Under the pieces are notes generated by a model. It ran no database searches. It had not been told where the DNA came from and saw only the letters and a list, made by a program, of their open reading frames with translations. From positions 1 to 64,000 of the forward strand of contig ONBH01000010.1 in assembly GCA_900316005.1 (NCBI GenBank): a stretch of DNA of 64,000 bases, written 5' to 3'. A program made the position numbers and the translations under genes. This document shows, one piece after another, positions 6,901-15,511 of this stretch. The DNA is from an uncultured Bacteroidales bacterium. Lineage in GTDB: Bacteria; Bacteroidota; Bacteroidia; Bacteroidales; Paludibacteraceae. The number at the start of each line of letters is the position of its first letter. Within the stretch, counting starts at the first letter, position 1.

Positions 6901-8484
6901 ATGAGAAAGCAATTTTTTTTGATGGCTCTTGCTACCGTTGCCCTCGTTGCTTGTAAGCCCAACGATGGCGGCGGTCAGGAGCCGCAACCCTCACTCCCCG
7001 ATTGGTACTACACGGGGGGTGAGTTAGGTACAACGACCAACACGTCGTCTATGACGTTCCGTCAGCCCACGCCGGCTACCGAGAATGCCGGACTCGGAAC
7101 CCTCTTTGCACAAGGCGATCAGATTGCCGAGAAACCCTTTGTGACCAACGAAACGGGCCGCCAGCATGGCTTAGGCCCTGTCTATGTGCGCGCCTCCTGC
7201 CAGCATTGCCACCCCAACTACAGCCACGGTACATCCGTTCCCGAGGGTGTGTACAATGCCGCCGAAGTGGGCAATGGTACACTGCTGGTGGTCATCAACC
7301 CCGAGACGCAGGCCTATGTGCCCTGGTTGGCAGGTATGCCCCAACTATTTGGTGCAGACCCCTTCAAGGCACCCCTGGATCCCGACCAGATAACGGTCAA
7401 CTGGAAAAACGCTACCGACGAACACGGCAACCGCTTCCCCGATGGCGAGACATACGAACTGCGTTACCCCGAGGTACATATGCCCAATACCGCCGTTTAT
7501 GTCTATAACCAAGGCTACCGCGACCCCGATGGCTTGCTCGAAACCGAGACGTACGAAGTCAAACTGGAGAACACCATTGGTGTCTATGGTTCGGGACTCT
7601 TAGACGCTATCACCGATGCCGATATTATCGCCCAGTACGAGAAAGAGGCTGCCGATGGCAAACTGCAGAACGGACTTAATCCCGCCTTCTGGAATGGCTC
7701 CTTCCAGGAAACCGGCTACTACAAGAACGACCCCAAATGGGGACCCAAACGCTTTACCTATGCCCTCACACGTGGCCCTATCATGGATGCCGCCGGCGCC
7801 AATGCCATCTGGAACATCACCAATGTAACCCGCTCTGACCGCCAATACCACTACCTCGACCTCAATGGCACCATCTATGCCCAATATGCCAGCCGCGACC
7901 CCGAGGTACAAGATCAGTTTGGCACCGAACAGGAGATATACGACTACCTCACGAGCAAAACCCTTCCCGCAGAGATGACCGACGACGAGTTCACACAGGT
8001 CATGGTTTGGCACCGCGGCTTAGCGGTTCCCGCTGCGCGTGACGTGAATGATAGCGCTGTCTTGCGCGGCAAGGAACTCTTTACGCAGATTGGCTGCGAC
8101 TACTGCCACCGTCCTACGTGGACTACCGGCTCCGACGAGGTGCGCGACCCGAACAACTTCCCCGTCACCGCCCAAATGCCGCGTTACCCCAACCAGAAGA
8201 TCTGGCCCTATACCGATATGATTCAGCACAAACTCTGCATGGTCAACGACATCCGTACCGGTTGGTGCCGTACGACACCGCTTTGGGGACGCGGACTCCA
8301 CCGCAAGGCCACCGGCGATGCCTACGAGGCGCGCATGCACGACACCCGCGCACGCAACGTCATCGAAGCCATCATGTGGCATGGCTATAGCAGTCAGAGC
8401 GACGCCTACTGGCCTACGCAGCAGTTCTACAAACTCGATAAGAAAGACCGCGATGCCGTCGTCGCCTTCATCAATGCCATCTAA
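6901..8484 (+). CDS. Di-heme oxidoreductase family lipoprotein (DHOR/DUF1111)
   Basis: 527 residues. The lipoprotein signal ends LVAC at Cys18. There are two c-type heme sites, CQHCH at 100-104 and CDYCH at 399-403. The long interval between them and motifs such as TPLWGRGLHRKATGDAYEAR, GLGPVYVRASC and MWHGY match the DHOR (formerly DUF1111 thiol oxidoreductase) family, distantly related to di-heme peroxidases. It would act outside the inner membrane, possibly reducing or oxidising the metal handled by the adjacent imelysin. The next gene, ccsA, starts 3 bp after its stop and would supply heme attachment. The exact reaction of the family is not established. Confidence 0.88.
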   Translation: MRKQFFLMALATVALVACKPNDGGGQEPQPSLPDWYYTGGELGTTTNTSSMTFRQPTPATENAGLGTLFAQGDQIAEKPFVTNETGRQHGLGPVYVRASCQHCHPNYSHGTSVPEGVYNAAEVGNGTLLVVINPETQAYVPWLAGMPQLFGADPFKAPLDPDQITVNWKNATDEHGNRFPDGETYELRYPEVHMPNTAVYVYNQGYRDPDGLLETETYEVKLENTIGVYGSGLLDAITDADIIAQYEKEAADGKLQNGLNPAFWNGSFQETGYYKNDPKWGPKRFTYALTRGPIMDAAGANAIWNITNVTRSDRQYHYLDLNGTIYAQYASRDPEVQDQFGTEQEIYDYLTSKTLPAEMTDDEFTQVMVWHRGLAVPAARDVNDSAVLRGKELFTQIGCDYCHRPTWTTGSDEVRDPNNFPVTAQMPRYPNQKIWPYTDMIQHKLCMVNDIRTGWCRTTPLWGRGLHRKATGDAYEARMHDTRARNVIEAIMWHGYSSQSDAYWPTQQFYKLDKKDRDAVVAFINAI

Positions 8485-8487
8485 CAG

Positions 8488-9627
8488 ATGCTGAATCATA
8501 AGTGGACAAACGGCAAATGGCTTCACACCGCCCTGGGAATTATTGTCCTCGGGGCGTGTGTGACGCACTTCTTTGGCGAGCAGGGCGAGATACACCTCCG
8601 TGCCGATAAGGCGGAAACTATTCGCCTACAACGCCGAACTTTCTTACCTTTCGATAGGGGGCAGGAGGAATTCAACCAACGACAAATAACACTCTTCCTC
8701 TGGGATTTTCAGGTTATCAGTGACGCAGAAGGCAACCCCGTGGATTATATCACAGCGTTGCGTCTGCTGGATCGTGGCGCCGGCAACAACCCATCGGCTA
8801 CTGCCAATGGTCAATTGCCCGTTGGCGAAGGCACGATCCGCATGAACAAACCCCTCAAGTATCACGGCTGGCGTTTCTGCCAGTCTGACTATGACAGCGA
8901 CCAGATGGGTGTCGTGCTCGCCTACAACTACGACCCCTGGGGCATCGCTATCACCTATACCGGTTATGCCCTGCTCTTGATAGCTATGATTGGCTTCTTT
9001 TTTCAGAAAAACACCCGTTTCCGCGCACTTCTGAAAAAACAGCATGTATGGCTGATGACGGGCTTGGGCGTTATGGCGGTGGTGTTGGCCATCATTATGA
9101 CCAAGGTCGTCACACCCAAACCGCCGCTGCAGCCTGTTCTACAAACACCCCTGTTGGGTATTCACGTATCGGTCATTATGTTGGCATATACGCTCTTTGC
9201 CGTAATTGCCATCTTGGGCATCGTGGGGCTCTGTAGCAAAAAGATGTCGGCTGTCAACTATCAATTATCAACTATCCTCCTCTATCCCGCGGAGTTCTGC
9301 CTGACTGCCGGTATCTTCATCGGTGCTGTGTGGGCGAATATGTCGTGGGGGCGCTACTGGGGCTGGGACCCCAAGGAAACCTGGGCGCTCATCACCATGC
9401 TCGTCTATGCCGCTCTGCTTCATTGGCCCGTTATTATCCGTTCTGTAACGCGTCGTGCAAACACACCCTCTGCAGACTATCCTGCGAACACCTCCCCCGC
9501 CGGCTATACTGCAAACGAGCGTGCTGCCAAGCTCTTTCATGTTTTCAGTATTGTTGCTTTTTTCTTTGTGCTCTTTACCTATTTCGGTGTTTCTTACCTC
9601 TTAGGCGGCCTGCATTCCTACGCCTAA
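8488..9627 (+). CDS. ccsA: Cytochrome c assembly protein, ResB-like plus CcsA domain
   Basis: 379 residues. The N-terminal third resembles ResB/CcsB (TM helix ALGIIVLGACVTHFF, then LKYHGWRFCQSDYD and another TM). The C-terminal half is CcsA-like: the tryptophan-rich motif WGRYWGWDPKETW for heme handling, several TM helices and the conserved end YLLGGLHSYA. Full CcsBA fusions are about twice as long, so this is a compact version. It sits 3 bp downstream of the di-heme lipoprotein and probably matures it. Residues about 253-262 (VNYQLSTI) are encoded by a heptad repeat like those in the spacers, an in-frame insertion in a loop. Confidence 0.85.
   Translation: MLNHKWTNGKWLHTALGIIVLGACVTHFFGEQGEIHLRADKAETIRLQRRTFLPFDRGQEEFNQRQITLFLWDFQVISDAEGNPVDYITALRLLDRGAGNNPSATANGQLPVGEGTIRMNKPLKYHGWRFCQSDYDSDQMGVVLAYNYDPWGIAITYTGYALLLIAMIGFFFQKNTRFRALLKKQHVWLMTGLGVMAVVLAIIMTKVVTPKPPLQPVLQTPLLGIHVSVIMLAYTLFAVIAILGIVGLCSKKMSAVNYQLSTILLYPAEFCLTAGIFIGAVWANMSWGRYWGWDPKETWALITMLVYAALLHWPVIIRSVTRRANTPSADYPANTSPAGYTANERAAKLFHVFSIVAFFFVLFTYFGVSYLLGGLHSYA
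9247..9276. repeat. Heptad array inside ccsA
   Basis: CTGTCAA, CTATCAA, TTATCAA and CTATCCT in succession, the same unit family as the intergenic arrays, read in frame as VNYQLSTI within ccsA. Confidence 0.75.
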
Positions 9628-9633
9628 TTAGTG

Positions 9634-9682
9634 AACCGGTGTTCAAGTGAACTGGTGTACTAGTGTTCTAGTGTACTAGTTT
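9634..9682. repeat. Short tandem array, period 8
   Basis: Units like GTGTACTA and GTGTTCTA repeat after the ccsA stop. The same unit family appears at 42189-42232. The rest of the 285-bp spacer to 9912 is AT-rich and holds two promoters. Confidence 0.75.
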
Positions 9683-9722
9683 TTTTTGGTGTACTTGTTT
9701 GGTACCTGATTTTGTCATTTTT

Positions 9723-9851
9723 TTTGCGAAAAAATGAACAATCGTATATGTATTTTTGCCAAAATTTGCTATAAATTGTCCACATTATTAAAAATAGTAC
9801 ATTTTTTCACAAGCAAATATTTTGCCATGTAAAAAAAAAGACGTACCTTTG
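9723..9851 (+). promoter_or_regulatory. Two tandem promoters of the TonB receptor operon
   Basis: The proximal promoter is TTTGC 9821-9825 with TACCTTTG 9844-9851, 61 bp before the ATG. A second candidate upstream is TTTGC 9723-9727 with TATTTTTG 9751-9758, with slightly wide spacing. No riboswitch is recognisable in the leader. Confidence 0.65.
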
Positions 9852-9912
9852 CACGTTTTTTTGAAAAACAGGCTAAAAACGAATATTAATAGATAGAAGA
9901 ATAGAAAATAGA

Positions 9913-12657
9913 ATGAGAAAAATTTACGCATTATTGGTATGTGTCGCCGTATGCCAGTTGCTATCGGCGGAGATATTAAGAGGTACCATTACAGACGCTT
10001 TCACGCGCGAACCCCTAATAGGTGTAACGATACTGAATACCGACAATAATACCGGAACGGTAACGGACGAGAATGGTCAGTACGAGTTAGACGTGCAGTC
10101 GGTACCCGCCCATATTCGCTTTTCGTACGTCGGTTATCAGACGGAAGACAAGACGCTGAAGAGTATTCCGGGCCATTTGAATGTGGCGATGCAAGGCGAT
10201 AATGAGATTCTGGAAGAGGTCGTTGTATCTGCGGGTCGTTTTGAACAGCGCATGACGGATGTGACGGTCAGCATGGAGTTGCTGAAGCCGGAGGCGATCC
10301 GTTCGCAAGCGCCGACCGACCTATCGTCGTCGCTACAGACGCTGCCGGGCGTGGAGATTATCGACAAACAACCCAGTATCCGCGGTGGTGGCGGTTGGAC
10401 GTACAGCGTGGGTTCGCGTTGTCAGGTGCTGCTGGACGGTATGACGGTGCTGAATCCGAAGACGGGCGAGATAAACTGGAACAACCTGCCGCTGGAGAAC
10501 ATAGCTCAGGTGGAGGTTATCAAGGGTGCATCATCGGTGCTGTACGGTTCGTCGGCGCTGAACGGTGTTATCAACGTGCGCACGCAGCGTCCGGGTCTGA
10601 CGCCTGAGACACATGTGAGCGGCTACGTAGGCATCTACGACAACTACAAGAACTACGCGTACACAGGCGCGCGCCTGCCTTTGTATTATGGTGCCGAGGC
10701 ATCGCATTCGCGTCGTGTGGGTGACTTCGATGTGACGGGTGCCATCAGCGGTTTCAAGGATGAGGGCTACCGTCAGCAGAGCTTCAACGACCGCGTCCGC
10801 CTGAGCGGTAACTTCACCTATCACGCTCCGATGCCCGATAACCAATACATGACGATGGGTGCCAACGTAAACTACGTGGGCAACCGCTATGGTGACTTCT
10901 TCATCTGGCGGAGTCCGAAAGACCCCATTCATCCGTCACCGCTGACGAATATGGGTCGCAAGGAGCACAACTTCAATATCGACCCGTTCTTCAACTACGA
11001 CGACACGGAGCGTGGTATCTCGCACAAGGTTCGCGCGCGGTTCTATATGACCGCAGACAACCTGACGACGCCTTCGGCCGTCATGAGTACCGAAGACCTG
11101 CTGAAATGGGGTGCTACGAGTTTTGATTTTGACAAGATAAAAGGGTATTACGACAAGGTAAAAGGCTATATGGACGGCGGCGCATCGCTGCAAGATGCGC
11201 TGTTGGTGACATTCAGCGACGTAGCGATACCCTTCAAGAACGAACAATGGTTAGACGCCGTGGTTAACGGTATTGACTTGGTCAAGAACGGCTTGGGCTA
11301 CACAGGCACGGTCAGCGAGCTGCAAGACGCTGCAGCATACGCATTGGCGCTGCTGGCGAGTGACGCACCGACGAAGCCGGAGCTGACCTACAACGGGTAC
11401 ATCGATTACCAGTTTGCCAAACAATGGAAGTCGGGCGTACGTCTGACGACGGGTATCAACTGGAATCACATCACCAATACCGCCAACATCACCGGCACGC
11501 ACCATACTGACAATCTGGCGGCGTATATCCAGTACGACCACCGTATTGCAGACCGTCTGTCGCTATCGGCGGGTATGCGTCTGGAGTACTACCGCATGGA
11601 TAACAGCTATAAGGAAGCCAATATCCAAATTGGCAAATGGTTGTGCCCGGTTCGTCCGGTATTCCGCGCGGGTCTGAACTGGGAGATCTATAAAGCCGGT
11701 TTCCTCAGAGCCAGTTTCGGTCAGGGTTATCGTAACCCGTCAATCACGGAGAAGTTCGCGCGTAAGGACATCGGCGGCGTGGGTGTTTATCCCAATCATG
11801 ACGTCAAACCCGAGAGCGGCTATAACGCCGAGTTGGGCTACAAACAGTTGTATAAGTTCGGACCGGTATCGGGCGTAATCGATGTGGCGGGTTTCTACAC
11901 GGAGTACAAGGATATGATTGAGTACCGCTTTGGTCTGTTCCGCAACTCGGACTACTCGATGATCAACTCCATCTACGACGTGCTGGACGAGGCGCAGACG
12001 ATGATAGACGGCATCAAGGCGACCAAATCGCTGAGCGGTGCGGGTATCGGCATCGGTGCGCAGTTTGTGAACGTCAGCCACGCCCGCATCTATGGCGCGG
12101 AGGTGAGCACAACGGGTAAGGTGGATATTCGGATGGATATGACGCTGAATTACGTCATCGGTTATACCTTCACGGAGCCGGAGGATATGGACTACAAGAA
12201 ACGTATCGAGGAGGAGAAGGACTACACCGACCCGCTGCAGATGAAGAATAAATCGAACGACAGCAAGTACCTGAAATACAGAAACAAACACTCGTTCAAG
12301 ACCACCATTGACTACACGTACCGCTGGTTATCGTTAGGCGTGAATATGGCCTACAAGAGCAAGATTCTGGCTGTGGACTACATCATGGTGGACGAACGTG
12401 AGAAGCCGGAAAAAGACCTGATGGACTATGCCCGCATGTTTATCTTCGGCTACGAGGACGGTATGTCGCTGCACGACTACTGGATGGAGCACAACAAGGG
12501 TATCTTCACGATGGATCTGCGTTGCGCCGTTAGGCTGAAAGAGCGTGCTGAGGTGCAGTTTATCATCAACAACCTGCTCAACACCGAGTACAGTTACCGC
12601 CCCATGGCACTGGCTGCACCGCGTACGTTTGTATGCAGACTGAATCTCAATCTGTGA
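9913..12657 (+). CDS. TonB-dependent outer-membrane receptor
   Basis: 914 residues. A signal peptide is followed by a carboxypeptidase-regulatory-like domain (about 22-95; ILRGTITDAFTREPLIGVTI), a TonB box-like region, a plug (about 114-230; SIRGGGGWTYSVGSRCQVLL, VEVIKGASSVLYGSSALNGV) and a 22-strand type barrel ending PRTFVCRLNLNL. Residues about 379-495 are an unusual helix-rich insertion (YYDKVKGYMDGGASLQDALL) in what should be an extracellular loop. It uses TonB energy to import a bound substrate. The substrate is unknown; the exported calycin/PCMD-like proteins encoded just downstream are likely surface partners. No SusD homologue is present. Confidence 0.92.
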   Translation: MRKIYALLVCVAVCQLLSAEILRGTITDAFTREPLIGVTILNTDNNTGTVTDENGQYELDVQSVPAHIRFSYVGYQTEDKTLKSIPGHLNVAMQGDNEILEEVVVSAGRFEQRMTDVTVSMELLKPEAIRSQAPTDLSSSLQTLPGVEIIDKQPSIRGGGGWTYSVGSRCQVLLDGMTVLNPKTGEINWNNLPLENIAQVEVIKGASSVLYGSSALNGVINVRTQRPGLTPETHVSGYVGIYDNYKNYAYTGARLPLYYGAEASHSRRVGDFDVTGAISGFKDEGYRQQSFNDRVRLSGNFTYHAPMPDNQYMTMGANVNYVGNRYGDFFIWRSPKDPIHPSPLTNMGRKEHNFNIDPFFNYDDTERGISHKVRARFYMTADNLTTPSAVMSTEDLLKWGATSFDFDKIKGYYDKVKGYMDGGASLQDALLVTFSDVAIPFKNEQWLDAVVNGIDLVKNGLGYTGTVSELQDAAAYALALLASDAPTKPELTYNGYIDYQFAKQWKSGVRLTTGINWNHITNTANITGTHHTDNLAAYIQYDHRIADRLSLSAGMRLEYYRMDNSYKEANIQIGKWLCPVRPVFRAGLNWEIYKAGFLRASFGQGYRNPSITEKFARKDIGGVGVYPNHDVKPESGYNAELGYKQLYKFGPVSGVIDVAGFYTEYKDMIEYRFGLFRNSDYSMINSIYDVLDEAQTMIDGIKATKSLSGAGIGIGAQFVNVSHARIYGAEVSTTGKVDIRMDMTLNYVIGYTFTEPEDMDYKKRIEEEKDYTDPLQMKNKSNDSKYLKYRNKHSFKTTIDYTYRWLSLGVNMAYKSKILAVDYIMVDEREKPEKDLMDYARMFIFGYEDGMSLHDYWMEHNKGIFTMDLRCAVRLKERAEVQFIINNLLNTEYSYRPMALAAPRTFVCRLNLNL

Positions 12658-12659
12658 TT

Positions 12660-12697
12660 GAGAAATGGAAAATGGATAATGGAAAATGAAAAATGGA
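12660..12697. repeat. Heptad array AAAATGG type
   Basis: Units GAAATGG, AAAATGG and ATAATGG with period 7 separate the receptor gene from the next start codon. Confidence 0.75.
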
Positions 12698-12709
12698 AGG
12701 GTGAATGGT

Positions 12710-15487
12710 ATGAAAAGAATATTTACTGCTATCTGTATCCTGCTGGCGATGAGTGTGCAGGCCGTCACAGTCAATGACGCAGCGGGAGCGTTCAAAGGAA
12801 CGCTGAAAGTCGGCAATCAGACTTATTCGAACAAAGAGGTCTATGTGCTGCCCGGTACGACAAACAACGCCGTGACGATTGTGCTGCCCGGTGTAGCCTT
12901 CAGCAGCAAGAATGCGGATCTGGTACTGGTGGATATGACCCTGAACAGTAACGGTAAGTTGGCCATCGGTCACGCAGATACGTACGTTCAACAAATCAGT
13001 TCGTCGTCGGTTTCGGCGTCATCAATGTCGTTCAACTTCAAAATAACCACTCCGTCGTTGCCGCAAGTTACCACCGTGACCTTTAGCGGCAGTAAGGTTT
13101 CCGACCAGAATTATGCCATTACGAACGGTGGCTTTGAGGGCAGTTGGAGCAATAACGAAGCACAAGGCTGGCACTCGTTCTATACAGCAACCGGTTCTTT
13201 CGCCGGCACGGCGAGAAACTCTACGCAGTTTACGCAAGCCACGGATGTACGTCCGGGTTCGGCAGGTTCGCACAGCGCACTCATACAATCCAAGTATATC
13301 GTTGGTGCCAAAGCCAATGGTAACTGCACCAACGGTCAGATTAACGCCGGTTCGATGACCGCCAATGATCCGTCGGGCAACTACAACTTCTCCGACCCGT
13401 CGAACAGCGGGTACAATACGAAGTTTGTCGGTAACCCGGACTCCATCATCTTCTGGGCAAAATATATTCCCGCGGATGAGAGTCCTTCAAACTCGGTCAA
13501 CAAGGCACGTATGCATACGGTCATTACCACCAATGCCCGCTATCAGGATCCGGAAGCCAGCAGCTATGCTTCGGTGAAAGTAGCGGAGGCGACTGTGAAC
13601 TATTCCGCCACCTCATCGATGGGTTGGCAGCGTCTGTCGGTTCCCTTCACGTATTCTTCGCTGGATCCGACTTCAGCAGCGTATATGTTGGTTACCTTTA
13701 CGACCAACCAGACGCCGGGCGCCGGAACGACAAGCCGCAGTAAGGTGGACAAAATCTACCTGGACGATGTTGAGATGGTCTATAACCACAGCCTGACATC
13801 GCTGAAGATGAACGGTTCGCGGATAACGTTCCAAAACGGGCAAGCGCAAAGCACGCAGATCTTTAGTGATCAGGACTATAGTTTTGCTGCCACCTCGAAT
13901 GGTAAAGCTGCCAAGACGTTCATCGGCTACGATGCCAGTACATACCGTGTGCATGTCTATGTGGTAGGCCACAACTACTCGCAAGCGCGCGCGTACTCCT
14001 TATATACCTTGCAGATGGCAGAACCCATCCGCGACACCGAATATGCCTACGCAGCCTCGACTTGCGATAACGAGCCGTATTCGGATAATCTGTTCCATGA
14101 CTTGACTCAGTCAGGTGTTTATACGACCACGATTCCGAACACCCAAGGCGGTGACTCGCTCATCACGCTGACGCTGACGGTGAAGCCGACTTATGCTTAC
14201 GCTGCAACGGGAACAATGAAGATGAACGAGACCTATAACTGGCGCGGAAAGACCTATCAGAATCTATTGCCGGGTGTCTATAACTATGCTGATTCGCTCC
14301 GTACGAAAGCGGGCTGCGACTCCGTATATACGCTGACGCTGACGGTAGAGGCGATACCCTACTACTACGAAGAAAGCACTACCGTTTGCCGGAACGAGGA
14401 AAGCGAGTGGCACCGGAAAACGCTGAATACGACGGAGGCCGGTACGTTCACGGTGTATGACTCACTGGTATCGATGTACGGCAAAGACTCCGTCTATAAG
14501 CTGACGCTGAACGTGCTGCCCACCTATACCGTGCATACCGATGCGACGATCAAGATGAACGAGTCGTACACCTGGCGTGGGCAGAGCTATGAGGATCTGA
14601 CTCCGGGCGTACATAACTATGTTGACTCGCTCCGGACCAACGCCGGCTGCGACTCTATACTGACGCTGACGCTGATAGTTCAGTCGATAGGTTACCTGTT
14701 TGAAGAAGCGATGAGTGCCTGCCGCAATGAAGCGGTCGAATGGCATCAGCAAATGCTGAATACAACGGAAGTAGGCACGTTCACGGTCTATGACTCGCTG
14801 GTATCGAAGTATGGCAAAGACTCTGTCTATAAGCTGACGCTGAGCGTTCACCCCACCTATCTGTTCACGGAAGAGAGATACGTCAACGAAGCGAACTTAG
14901 TATGGCGTGGTAAGACAATACAAGACCTGCCTCGACGCGAAGAACCGTATCTGATCTACGACTCGCTGACCAGCCAATACGGTTGCGACTCGGTCTATAT
15001 GCTGCGCCTGCATGTATCGGATATACCCATTACCTATGGCAGCTATACCAACGAATGCTGCGAAGGCGAGTTTATCCTGTTCGACGGCGTGGAGTACAGA
15101 ACATCGTTTGATGACGATGTACGCGTCTCGGCGCGCAACGTGTACGGCGGTGACTCGATCGTGCATGTGACCATTACCGTCTTCCCATCGTATTATATAG
15201 AGGACTCGATGACCATCATCGTAGGAGAGCATATTCAGTGGGAGTATTATGACTTGGGGCAGTTCCCGATCGGTTCTACCACGCTGCAGGCGGAATATTG
15301 GTCTGATGACTACTGCGACTCTATCCGCGTACTGCACCTAACTATTGAGCCCCGACCGATTGCCACAGGCATTACGCACACCGGCTCGGATAAACAGGTA
15401 GCCCGCAAGGTGCTCTATAACGGACGTATCTATATCATCCGTAAAGACGAAAAGATATATGATATTATAGGAAACGCAATACAATAA
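12710..15487 (+). CDS. Large exported protein: calycin-like and PCMD-like domains with stalk repeats
   Basis: About 925 residues from ATG 12710; the signal peptide ends SVQAVTVND. Residues about 20-120 resemble calycin-like beta-barrel domains (AAGAFKGTLKVGNQTYSNKE). About 140-370 resemble the PCMD putative carbohydrate-metabolism domain (NGGFEGSWSNNEAQGWHSF, INAGSMTANDPSGNYNFSDP). Residues 440-860 contain tandem repeats of roughly 80 residues around GCDSVYTLTLTV. The end RKVLYNGRIYIIRKDEKIYD is the shared tail. It is probably carried to the surface by T9SS and works with the upstream receptor in substrate capture. Domain names are by resemblance; ligand unknown. A shorter paralogue follows. 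Confidence 0.78.
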   Translation: MKRIFTAICILLAMSVQAVTVNDAAGAFKGTLKVGNQTYSNKEVYVLPGTTNNAVTIVLPGVAFSSKNADLVLVDMTLNSNGKLAIGHADTYVQQISSSSVSASSMSFNFKITTPSLPQVTTVTFSGSKVSDQNYAITNGGFEGSWSNNEAQGWHSFYTATGSFAGTARNSTQFTQATDVRPGSAGSHSALIQSKYIVGAKANGNCTNGQINAGSMTANDPSGNYNFSDPSNSGYNTKFVGNPDSIIFWAKYIPADESPSNSVNKARMHTVITTNARYQDPEASSYASVKVAEATVNYSATSSMGWQRLSVPFTYSSLDPTSAAYMLVTFTTNQTPGAGTTSRSKVDKIYLDDVEMVYNHSLTSLKMNGSRITFQNGQAQSTQIFSDQDYSFAATSNGKAAKTFIGYDASTYRVHVYVVGHNYSQARAYSLYTLQMAEPIRDTEYAYAASTCDNEPYSDNLFHDLTQSGVYTTTIPNTQGGDSLITLTLTVKPTYAYAATGTMKMNETYNWRGKTYQNLLPGVYNYADSLRTKAGCDSVYTLTLTVEAIPYYYEESTTVCRNEESEWHRKTLNTTEAGTFTVYDSLVSMYGKDSVYKLTLNVLPTYTVHTDATIKMNESYTWRGQSYEDLTPGVHNYVDSLRTNAGCDSILTLTLIVQSIGYLFEEAMSACRNEAVEWHQQMLNTTEVGTFTVYDSLVSKYGKDSVYKLTLSVHPTYLFTEERYVNEANLVWRGKTIQDLPRREEPYLIYDSLTSQYGCDSVYMLRLHVSDIPITYGSYTNECCEGEFILFDGVEYRTSFDDDVRVSARNVYGGDSIVHVTITVFPSYYIEDSMTIIVGEHIQWEYYDLGQFPIGSTTLQAEYWSDDYCDSIRVLHLTIEPRPIATGITHTGSDKQVARKVLYNGRIYIIRKDEKIYDIIGNAIQ

Positions 15488-15511
15488 AATAAATAGTAAA
15501 ACAACAAAAGT

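Noticed and set aside
9634..9912. Riboswitch in the leader of the TonB receptor gene
   Set aside because: I looked for the conserved blocks seen at 440-630 and found none; only repeats and promoters are present.
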